In this document: in pieces, positions 24,201-35,600 of the stretch
Layout of the letters: the number at the start of each line of letters is the position of its first letter
Position numbering within the stretch: position 1 is the stretch's first letter
Origin: Nymphaea colorata
Taxonomy: Eukaryota > Streptophyta > Magnoliopsida > Nymphaeales > Nymphaeaceae
Assembly (NCBI RefSeq): GCF_008831285.2
Contig: NC_045140.1
Span: 15,301,796 to 15,365,795 of the forward strand
DNA: 64,000 nucleotides
Direction of reading: 5' to 3'
Translations under genes and position numbers: made by a program
Notes under the pieces: generated by a model
The model's database searches: none
What the model was told of the DNA's origin: nothing
What the model saw: the letters and a program-made list of their open reading frames with translations, nothing else

Positions 24201-25620
24201 ATTTTAACCAGCAACTAGAAGATGAAGAATCTAGTGGCGAAAGTGTTGGCAAAGACTGGCTTGGAAGCTGCTCAGAAATATTGATCGCTGGGGGAGTCGA
24301 TCATTCTCTCAAGCATGTATGTAGGCGTGAATACAACATCAACTGTAATTGGAAGGTTCATCTCCTACTGGACTTCAAGACTTACAGATTCTTAATGAAA
24401 ACCTTTTATTTCTGATCTTTTTTTTCCTCTTGTTGTATTCTTTCTTCTGAAAGGAATGGTTAGACGGTGTTGTCGCTCCATCTTAACTAAGGAGCCAGAA
24501 ATCTCAGGTTTGCAGGTTTTGTTTCATCTAACAATCTTTACTAGTACAGGTGTTCTGTGATAATTACTTGGATGGCGGTTATCATGTTCCATATGCACAT
24601 GGTGCCCTTGCAGCTGGTCTTGAGCTGGAGACCTACTCTACTATGGTATTTATGTTGTATAAATGGCTTTAGTAGTACTATATTTACATTAATATTTCTG
24701 TTATACTCTACTGTTGCATTTCAAAAGAATCCTTATTAACCTTTTCTTTTTTGGTAGGATTTTTTTCATTGTGATGTTTTTCTTTTTATATGGATTAGGT
24801 TTATGAGAGGGTAAGCATTCAAAGATGTGAAAGCATGCAAATAGAACGTGGAGATGATTTTGACAGACTGGGTTCGAAGGCTTTGTATGCTTTTATTTAT
24901 CCTAATTTCATGATCAACAGGTAATCATGAATCACCATTCAAATTCTTCTTGAAGAAATGATTACAAAATAAATCAAGCTAACTTCTTGGAAGTTGTAGG
25001 TATGGTCCTTGGATGGATACTAATCTTGTCGTTCCGACTGGCCCATCCAAGTGTCAAGTTATATTTGATTACTTTCTGGAATCTGGTTCTAAGGTAAGAA
25101 TCTGTCAGTCATTAACTTGTTGGGTGGTCCTCTGGTAATGAAAACCTAGGTGCCTTGTTTTTCATCTGAAATCTTTTCAAGGTTTCGCGGTTGTGCTTTT
25201 GCATAGATCTCGCCAACTGCGGCTCTGGTTGATCAAATCACATGGGCTTCCATTTATTTAGACAATTTTCACCTAGTAGCCACATCTCAGAGTTGGGTTA
25301 CGTTGTCTTTTTGTGAATGTCATGGGAACCTAAGTTCGTATATTTGATGGCAGGAAGGTGAGACTTTTATTAGAAGAAGTTTAGAAGAAAGCGAAAGAGT
25401 TCAGGTATGGGACAGCAATCATTTGCATGAGGAATGTTTCATTTTTTTCATGATTTGATGCATTACCAATGAGATGCAGATGGAAGATATTACACTGTGT
25501 GAAGGTGTCCAGAAGGGGCTTGAATCACAAGCATGCTTTAGAGGGCGGTATGCGCCAACGCGGGAGAAGGCCATGCACCATTTTCACTGCTTTCTCCACG
25601 AAAACTTTACTGCCGACTGA
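21244..25620 (+). CDS. CMO: Choline monooxygenase, chloroplastic
   Basis: Ten exons (21244-21544, 21652-21697, 22885-23020, 23982-24056, 24146-24355, 24550-24645, 24799-24920, 25000-25093, 25354-25404, 25480-25620) join to 423 residues; spinach CMO has about 440. It oxidises choline to betaine aldehyde with ferredoxin, the first step of glycine betaine synthesis, in the chloroplast stroma. The first 45-50 residues are rich in Ser, Arg and Pro without acidic residues, as in a transit peptide. The Rieske [2Fe-2S] ligands are C139, H141, C158 and H161 (CRHHAS...CPYHGW). The mononuclear iron site is in DNYLDGGYHVPYAH (residues 260-273; H268, H273). Further signatures are IPLDEAHTPPSSWYTDPLF near the N-terminus and RLGSKALYAFIYPNF. 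All splice phases agree and all sites are GT-AG. It looks functional. Whether the plant accumulates betaine also depends on betaine aldehyde dehydrogenase, which is not in this window. Confidence 0.95.
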
Positions 25621-25653
25621 TCTTTTTTCCCTTGTATGATGTGGGAACTTAAC

Positions 25654-26040
25654 AATAAATAGTAAATGCCGAACATTTTGCCCAGGATACGTTGCCGTGA
25701 TGTGTGATCCTGTGCCTTTTGCAGCACGAAAGACGCTCACATGGGTCCCCACGCGCTCGATCCGTACGTTGCGTTGATATCTAGGCGCAAATTCGACCAC
25801 TGAAAAGTGGATTCTACCACATCACAGAACATCTCGTGAATAGGTCGCTCTGCATATTTGGCCAGGCAGAATCTCTTAACCAGTCTCTAGCAATCCGAAC
25901 TGCACCTTATCGGCTACTGAATTGGACTTCTTTCTGTATTTGTGACCATAAAGCTTATGCCTTTGTATATGAATGTGAATAACTCGTGCTATGGTTAGGT
26001 TGTGGCCTTACAAGAATACTCCTGGTATGTTTGAAATAAA
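25654..26040 (+). terminator. CMO: Poly(A) signals downstream of CMO
   Basis: AATAAA occurs at 25654-25659, 34 bases after the stop, and again at 26035-26040, the second preceded by T-rich sequence. Either could end the transcript; the later one leaves a normal 3' UTR of about 430 bases. Confidence 0.45.
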
Positions 26041-27317
26041 GGATTGCTTTGAAGACAAATCTCACTTAAAAGTTGCATATCAAACAGGCCCTTAAGGGCA
26101 ACAAGCTAAACATTCCATAACCATCGAAGGTCGATCTTTTGAGTAAGGACTTACCATACAAGTCCTTGACTATTAGATTTTGAGTGTAACAACTCAACCC
26201 ACTCGAAATATTAGTTTTTGAGTGGAACAACTCAACCCACTTGTAGGTTTGAGTCACTGGGGTTCAATGAAAGTCAACCCGCTTCTTAACAGTTTCAGTT
26301 TTAACTTTAAAAATTTTCAAAAATTATAAACCAAAACAACAATTTTTTTATGACTATTTTATAAGCCCAAGATTGAAACCTTTATAAACCCATGAAAATC
26401 TATCAATCTCTAAACATTTCAAGCATTACAATCCACTCCCCTTATGCACTCTCAACCGCACGTGTGGAACCTTAAATCTAAGTGTTAAACTGCCCTAATA
26501 CTACTATAACAACCCGACTCACTCATAGATGATTCGAACATCTAGCAGTTTCAAAACAAAAATCTCTTTTGATGATTTCCTTAAATCCTTAATAAGATCT
26601 TTAACAACCTTCAATATGAAACGAAACATTTAAAACGTTACACCGAAAAAGAAACAAAAGTCCAAAATGATCGGTCTCCACATATGGCAATTAAATTAAT
26701 CTATTGCAATTAAAATTATCGTGAAACTCATACGATATTTTATAGTCTCGCTCTCCAAAGAGACGTTAAAAGAGTTAGCAAGTATCCTGAACAGTTGGAA
26801 GTGACTCATGTTCAGGAACGCCTTTTTTTTTTTACATAGAGAGTTGGATCTCCAGCGGGTAACAACCCAAAATGTCATGCAAGGCCATAATAAGAATTGA
26901 ACCTCACGTAAGGCTGTTCAATACACATCTTTTCCAACATCCCATGCCAAATTGACAGGGTCAAGTGCTGTCATGAACCCGGCGCTATGAAACTCAGTGG
27001 AGGAAACAAGAATTTGCAAAAGCTCGATCATTTGTGGTAGCGGAAGGCATCTCAGTTGAATAAACGACGATAGAGAGGACGAGGACGCAACCTTTAAAAA
27101 CAAACTCACGGAAACAAAACACTTCAAAGTAAGAATGACAATCCTAAAGATAACCATATACAATTCCATACCATATTTACACAACAATAAACCCAAAGAA
27201 TCAAAGCAAAATTATAAACAAAAAAATCTGGATCCATGTACCCCATTCCTTTCTTGATCAACATGACAAAGGACACAGGAATTCAGGAGCAAAACACGTT
27301 GATTGACGAACTTATCC
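26041..27317. other. Intergenic region between convergent CMO and Ca2+-ATPase genes
   Basis: CMO and the ATPase point toward each other. I see no gene in between, only a tandem duplication at 26171-26243 and AT-rich DNA; the right part should be the 3' UTR of the ATPase. Confidence 0.5.
26171..26243. repeat. Two-copy tandem repeat, 38 bp period
   Basis: Copies at 26171-26205 and 26209-26243 match at all but a few of 35 positions (core TTTTGAGTG, then ACAACTCAACCCACT). Each copy also contains a short inverted repeat (GAGTG / CACTC). Confidence 0.85.
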
Positions 27318-29607
27318 TCAGTGATCATCTTGACGATCCTCATCATAAGCATGGCCTGAAACATGGGGCAGTACACATTCATTAATCATATTGAAACTTT
27401 TAGTCGATATAGATTAATAAACTTGAGAAAATTTCAAACCGAGCAAGATGGGTATGCGGAGAACCTGCTTTGCAACGCCATATCCATTTGAAATACTCAG
27501 CAAACGGCTCACTGGGGACAGGTACAAGTTTGCCAAGAAATGCCAGAGGCCAGCTGAATAAACAACGCAAATAGGAAAACAATTTATCTAGTCAGGTTCC
27601 TAGAGCTCCTCTGAAAAATGCACATGCAAATGTGGATTACTTGTCAACATAAAAAAAAGTTCAGAAAAACAGAAATGTATTAGGAAAATCGGTTTACTAG
27701 TTTCCGAACAGGACTTAAACAAGCTGGGCATCTGGATCTATGCACATCCTTGTGGTATTATGCAGAATCTACTAAATTGCCAGCAGTAATACAGCCATGT
27801 CAGTTAACATGCACAAAAGGACGCCACTGGTAGTATCCAAAAACTATAAAGTTTTATGATTACAATGTTTGTGTCCTGTTTCTCTAGGTCCTATGGACCA
27901 AATGAAGAAATTTTTTGAGTGACAAATGACAATCATCCACTCTATGATAGTAGTATCACCAACCTTAAGAAACCAATAGCAATAGAGGCAAGCCACAACT
28001 GCCAAGTCAACTTAACAGTGGAAGCAAATTTCCCAAGGAATTCTACAATCAGAGCCTACAAGAAATCAAACCACTTGAGAAGAAAACATAAAACACCAAT
28101 CTGCAAGATATGTATATATACACACACACACACACACACACATAAGCTCTTGCCTGAAAAGTAACGCTTATAGTTATTATCCCCATAAAAAGGTAGTTTC
28201 CAGTGATTCCAGAAAAGATATTCCAGTCCTCAGGTTTCCGGCAATTGAACTCATTGAATACCTGAAAAGATATAAATCTTGATATCAAATAACAAGATAA
28301 TTGCTCATATCAACATTCAGAACACTTAGTTGACATGTTCAGAGTTGATATTGAACGCTTGGATTGGGTTGTGATCTGCATTTCCAACATCTTCTTTTCA
28401 AATCAAAGAGAACACAAAAAGGAATTTACCCAATCAAACGAGTATAGAAAAGACTCTACTTAGTATCCATAAGCAAATGTAACAAGACTTTGAGAGTATG
28501 AACAAGAAGCCATTGACATGGTGAAGAGAGCAGATTTTTCAGTTTGCTTCCAACTTATCCCACATGGATGACATCATCAGGAAAGGCTTTTTTTTCTTGG
28601 TATTTTACATCAGTTTAATGCAAACAGTTTAAACAGGCACTTAGGGTCTCAGCAGCGGGTAATTCTAGACGATGATGTTCTCAGGCTTTAGCAACCAGAT
28701 GACTGGAAGTTGTGCAAGACTCGCCCAGTGGATGACATTATGTATGATAATAATAGCCAATCGTGCATGTCAATATGCAAAGCATACATATTTTAGCAAT
28801 AGAGAAACTTACTTGGCACATGACAAAGGAGTTAAAGATAAAAGTATTCTTGACATCTTCAGCCTCTGCTTTCGACTTATTTGAAAGGTGCAGTATAGGT
28901 ATACCATCAAAATTCAGGACAAGAAGAAGTGTGACTTGATACAGTGCCTGAACCGCACATAAATAAACAAATCAGCAAATAAAAGATGAGAAACCAAAAC
29001 TATTGAACAGAGCTCTCACATCTGCGTAACTAAGAAACCACATACTTGAACGATAATGTTTCGCCACATAATGTTGGTTATAAGAGGATCCCTGGAAAAG
29101 GTACCAAAAACATAGGGTTACGACAAATTCATTGTGCATGTATTTAATGGTGTAGAAAAGCAACATAATGGCACCACTATATACTTCAGAGTGGCGCAGG
29201 AATAAAAACACAAGCTTAGGCATTCTTAAACATTTCAGTTTGGTCAAAGTCGACTAGATTTTTTCAATAAAAATGAGAAACCAGTCGATACAATGCTCTT
29301 ACCTTCTACCAACTGGAGCTCTCCGCATGAGTTCATCTGTAGGTGGCTCAGTAGCCAATGCAAGTGCCCCAAGTGTATCCATTATGAGATTAACCCACAG
29401 AAGCTGCAGAAACAACTTCCTAAGAAATCATAAACACAACCAAAAAGGTGAATTCAGCAAGATGAGAACCTGAACAGCTGTCAAGGGCACATTCCCACCA
29501 GAGACAGCAGCAACAACATTTATTACAAGAGCTGCGACATTCACAGTCAGTTGGAATTGTATGAATTTCTGAATATTTGCATATACAGAGCGACCCCAAC
29601 GGACGAC
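27318..29607 (-). CDS. Ca2+-ATPase exon cluster F: membrane segments 5-10 and C-terminus
   Basis: Exons 29607-29470, 29403-29303, 29091-29046, 28947-28813, 28261-28154, 28055-27964, 27553-27465 and 27355-27318. They encode [20 protein letters not shown], segment 6 [20 protein letters not shown] (Ca2+-site Asn and Asp), [20 protein letters not shown], the segment 7-8 loop, [30 protein letters not shown] and [20 protein letters not shown]. The spliced tail ends ...[17 protein letters not shown]. Without the last splice the frame continues 21 codons further to a TAA at 27402-27400, so the last intron (27464-27356) decides the C-terminus. The intron between 28154 and 28055 begins with GC. Confidence 0.92.
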
Positions 29608-32600
29608 CTGAGTTACAAACAACAGAAAACTCTGCACATTAGAAAATATCATCTTCAACATAGTTGGCAAACCCAGTGAGTCAACTCAGGAATCACCCAA
29701 GTCAAGGACAGGATTCTCGGACTGACTCATCAACATCTGAATACTGGATCGGGACTAACTTGCCTGGCACAGTAGATTGATCAGGATTAGCCTGATCCTG
29801 GTTCATTCATAACTGGTAAGCACAACATCAGTTCCAGGTTTTGACTTTTCAAATGTGTGTGTGTGTGTGTGTGTGTGTCCATGTTATTGAGTATATGTTA
29901 ATGAATAATAACATCTATAGGGCTTAATGTACTAGCCATAGGATCTAGCAATCGTCTAACTCTTTGCTGCCTCTCCATAAATAGAGGACAGAATTTCCCT
30001 ACATTATCTTCCTTAGTTTCCCCCGTTCATTCCAATAAAAAAAAAAAATGTTTTGTGCCTTAGTGCACATCAAGTGCTTGCATTTAAGATTATTTTAACT
30101 CATGGTGTATTGAGCCTTTGTGCACCTTCTTGGTTCTTTTCCCAGCTCTTTTGGACTATGTCAGCCATATTTCAACTCTTCAAATTGACATGGTTCTTTC
30201 CTAAAATTGGTCATAAGTGCCCAGATAAAAGCCACCAATTTTCTGGTTAAAGAGTTTATTCCTTTTCCGCCCCAAGTATATCATAAGAGCTTGCCAGCGA
30301 AGGTCATCCACCAACAATAAAGATGATACAAACCAGCAGCCATCTCCAGGTACCGCTTTCTCTCTCTCTCTCCATATTTACTTAGTTAAGTTGCATATGT
30401 TAAGCTAATTTGCTCTCTTAATTTCTGAATGTGTTCTGTTGCATTGAAATGAGAATGTCAATCAAAGAACTCTGTTAATTACTTGATTTGCTTTACAGTT
30501 TACAGCATTACAATATTTTTAGTAAATTAAGTTTTTAAATGTTTTTTAGTTTAATGCTAATTGACACGGGTACGCCAACTATGGTGGCGCACCCGCACCC
30601 GCACCCGCATCAGTGCGGGTGCTGGTGCTGGTGATGGTGCAGCACAACACAACATCAAATGAGTTTTGGCCTTTCTGAAAAATGTTTTGGTCAAGTTTTT
30701 ATTGATATAATGATTCAAGGTAACCTTGGTAAAAAAACAGTTTAAAAATATAGAAAAATAAAATTACTTATATAACAAATAACATATATATGTATATAAT
30801 ATATGTATATGTATATATATATATATGCTCTCACCACACCCGCACCCAATTTTTTATTTGAACTTGCCACATACAGCACCCATGTGACATGGGTTTAATG
30901 AGTACACTAGTTTTCTGGATAAATAAGCATGAAAGACATAAATAGGGTTGATAATTTAAAGTCCAACTCGAAAGCCAGAAATACTGCCTGAAGCATTGTG
31001 TACTCATGAAAAGAAAAGGGCCAATGTGAATCTTGAATGAAAAAGATGGTTAGAGGCAATTAATTGGATGAAATAACATTTTGCGCAAATAAAAATTGAA
31101 AGTTGAACCATATTTTAAAGTAAAATGAAAAGCTATAAAAGAAACAGCTGAAAATATCATGGGATATAAAGCATGAAGAATGGAGACAAATAGGAGGCAG
31201 AAAATGGCATGACGTGGTTTCACTCTAGTGAAAATTGATGAAATAGATGCAATCAGTTTATTGAAAATGAAAAAAAAAAAGGAAAACATGTTCCAGAAAC
31301 TCAAATTTAAGGTAGATTAGGCCATGGTTCCAACTTATTTTTTTCACCAAGGTGACCAATAACTGGAATAGGAGGAAATTTAGATAATTTGTAATGAAGA
31401 TGATGAAGTTTTACCTTTCTAAAATGTTTGAATTTGAAAATTCTGATGATGTGTGCAGCTGTTTCAGACTTTTCTTATCATGTTTCCTGATGAGTAATGG
31501 TTAAGATCGTCACCATATCATCAGGAAAAAATTGCAGGAAAAAATTTTAAAAAAGAAATCAAATCATTAGCAGGCTTCAAAGAATCATGGTGCTTGCCTA
31601 GACGCACAACGATGAGTCGATGACTAATGGCTGGAAGGACAATAGGAACAGTAACTATTATCTGTTTTGAGTCTTTTGAAGTTTGTTCACGTGTCTGACT
31701 GTGACATTGCAAAAGAAGCAACAATTGATTCAAGATGCTATAGCAAATTGTCGAACAAGTAGCCGAATATTGTACCAGTAACTATCCTTTACCCACGAAA
31801 AAAGTTATTTATACGCTGATAAACTTTTTTAACCACAAAAGAAAGATCTTGAGGTTAATTAAGGCAAGGTTAGCAGCCAATTTTTTAATTTTAAAAAATA
31901 TTTAAAAATCATAAAAAATAGAGAAAAATCATTAAAAATCTGAAAAAATGAACAAAAAATCAGAAATTAAGAAAAATGTATTCAAATATAAAAAAAAGAT
32001 CATCGTACATAAGGAACAATCATGTGTATCAACGACACATTCAAAAATAAGAAATCAAATCTTCAAGAATAACATATAAGCATCCATCACGATTTTAAAC
32101 TTGAAAATTTTATAGAATCTTAGGACTGAGTCTTAGGACTTGGAGTTTTAGGACTTAGATTACATCACAATTTTATAAGTTCAAAACATATAGTTATCAT
32201 CTTTCCTGATTCAACGATAATATCTCCCAAAGTGATGAATCCTTGGTTATTTTTTATGAAAATGGGCAAAATCTCTCCCTCCTACGTCTATTGGAGCTTT
32301 AAATACAAGAAGAGAGAGGGGGAGGAGTGTTTAAACTTTTAAAAAATAAAGAAATATGTGTTTTCTCCCGTATCGTACGATACGGGGGTGTATCGCCCGT
32401 ATCGTACGATACGGGCGATACGCGTACGATACGGAACCGTATCGTGTTTCGAACACGTATCGCATAGATTTTCTTGACCTATACGATACGTATCGTACGA
32501 TACGGATAACATTGATGGAATCATCAATCAAGTTCTAGGCTTTAATTTAATTTTAGCATTTTTAACGATTCAACGATATATTCAAAGCCTTAAAGTTATA

Positions 32601-35600
32601 TCTTATAAGAATCCTTTTAGCAATTTGGTCAGAAGAACATGGAGGATATAAGTCAGAATTGGAGCAAAAATTTATTAGGAAAACATGTTCCCTAAGTAGA
32701 AGTGAGCACAACTGGAGCACGTTTGATCATGCTTATCCAACGATATACAATAGGCTATAACCAAGAAGACAGAATGACTTGGCTTATGTTGTTACAATGC
32801 AAGACTTAGCATGAAGAAAGCCTTAAGTGTAGAAGGCATCAATCTTGTGCGAGTTGGACAATATTTTACTTTAGGATCCAATCAACGCTTGGATGATGAA
32901 GAGGCAGAAAACGCTTTGATATTTGTTACGTGAGAATTAAGCTGCTAATATTTCAATATTTAGTATGTACTTTGTGGATTAATGGAAATGGCATCCTGAT
33001 TGTGATATCAGAATTTGTTACCTGTCTTTCAATCTTACTGAAACTTGAAAGAAAATATATTTTTTATTGTGATGACGCCTTTGGCAAGGTTTTAAGGTTT
33101 CAAGCTTGAAGCTTATGAAAGCTGAATTGAAGGCTTCAAAAGTTTGAAACATGCCTGCCCTTGTAAGTTTCAAATATTTCAGGCCCACTTTTCCATGATA
33201 CATCATTTATATTATATCTTATTATATTATGCTACCAATTCTTCATTTTTTTATGAACCAAAGAATGAGAATCACTTTTATTCTAGTCAGTAATCATCTT
33301 GTAGTTGTGTTTGTAAACCGTAGTTATTTGATTGCATTTAGTTGTTAGTTGTTATTTTCTAGTTATGCTCAACTTGCTCATGAACTTCTAGTCAGAAAAC
33401 GCTATAAAAATTTACAACCTGACCAGAACAAATAGTTGAATCAACTCACTAACCCACAACCCAGTAGTCAGCAGATCCAAGTCTGACCCACAAGTTTGCC
33501 AACTATAATCTTCGAAGATGCTTACAGAAAACTAGTTATTGATACTAAAATAGGCTTACCTTTACAACTGATGAAAAATTATCATCTATGATAATTATGT
33601 CAGAATTTTCCTTTGCAACCTCAGTTCCTTGGATACCCATTGCAAGACCTATATCTGCCTACAATCAATAATTTTTTCCGTTTAAACAAACATGAGAATG
33701 CAAAACCATATATGCCAAAGATGCCCCTGGATCAGAAGAAGAAATGCCCAACCTCATGCAGTGCAGGTGCATCGTTTGTACCGTCTCCAGTAACAGCCAC
33801 AACATCCCCATTTTTCCTTAATGCTTGCACAAGTAGAAGTTTATCATTAGGGGAAGATCTTCCCATCACCTGAACCAGATGCAAGTGCAACATCTGAGCA
33901 CAGCAAGAAAAAACAAAAGCTTTAAAGGAAGATTAAAGAACCAAGCAAGGTCTCACAGATATTTGGCTTGCAAGATTTGGCCTGTCTGTTTCTGAATAGT
34001 TGCGAAATGTTCGCCCTTCGATAACAATTGGCTCCATTGCTGCTGCTTCTGAATCAAGAATACCACACTCCAACGCAATAGCCTTTGCTGTCTGAATATT
34101 GTCACCAGTAACCATACATACCTACAGGAATGCACACTATCACATGGGTACAGGTATGGCTGGCAATTTCAAAAAGCTCAGGTGGAGGGGCCTGTATAGT
34201 TAAAAGCTGGAACCTCACTCTATTCTCCCTCCTCAGACTGTAAACAAGGCGGAACAGTTTTCTAATGTATGTGTATAGGTATGCTCAATGTTCTATTGAA
34301 TATATCCAAAAAAAAAAAAGTTCCAACTTCTGAAAAGCACTATCTACTGCTTTCATCAAACATAACAACTCCATAGCTTATATCATGATAATATCAGGTC
34401 AGTCACTTCCATTTGGCAGCATCCCTATAGCCAGTCATCCAACATTCAAGAACTTTCACTAGGACTTGCAGGACCAATAATTTATGTTCCCCTTCATCTG
34501 ACCAGGACCCACCATAGTCTCCTAATTGGACAAGAAGACCCACTCTAGGTTTCAGTACCATAAAAAAACCAAAAACATCAAAACACAACATTTGACACTC
34601 TGAATATTCAAGATGGACAGAAAGACCGAGTGTTCAGACTAGTCTGGTATCAAACAATACCAGAAAAAGCCAGATAGCAATTTAAAGATGCAGAATTCAT
34701 CCTAGAGTACAACCTAAATGTTGCAAAGAAAAACATAACATTAAGTGGCAAGTGAAACAGTTCATCAGCAGGAATAAAGAACATAAAATATAAAAACAAA
34801 TATATCACAAAGCTTTACCCTCACTCCAGCATTTTTACAGAGGGCAACCGCTTCTTCCACACCTGGACGACAAGGATCCTGCAGGAAAAAGATGGTTGAA
34901 ATAAACATCTACAGGTAGGAAGTAAGCAAAAATACATGCAAGCACACCCCAAGATGCGTCAAGGAGAAACAAATTCCACGTTGACAGGAGGAACACTTTG
35001 AATTATCAAACTTACTTTTACGACATTTGAATCCTTGATTACCTTTTATGCTCTATAAGGGCATTTGGACTGTCATGATATGTGAAGAATGTGGCATTTA
35101 TAAGAAACCATCTAAAATAAAAAATTATTTCTATAATATTTATTTAAACAAAAACTAATTGCGATGAATCCAGACAGAGCTCAGGAAGAACTAATAACAA
35201 TTAGTTATTCCATTAAGAATTCATATTCTTCTCAAATTGTCATTTTTTTTTTCATCAACGGTTAGCTATAATTCATTGTTACATCCAAAGTCTATCTTTG
35301 CTTGACATGCGCATCTTAGGTGGCAAGCATACAGAATGCTTAATTGAATTATAATAGACCTTAGGACAAAATTAATTAAAGTTAGGCAGAATTCATTTTT
35401 ACATTCGATTTACTTTATTTTATATATATATATTTAGTTTTTATAATATGAATGGAGATCTTATGAAATTTTGAAGGATGGTAATGCAAATATAGCTCAT
35501 TTTGTTCTATTTTGTTTTATTTTCTAACACAAATCAATAAAGATCTGAACTTAAGTATCATGGAAATCTAATGAAAGAATATTAGATCAATTGTCTACAG

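Noticed and set aside
32331-32538. Three overlapping frames on both strands
   Set aside because: Produced by the palindromic CGTATCGTACGATACG cluster, which reads similarly on either strand.
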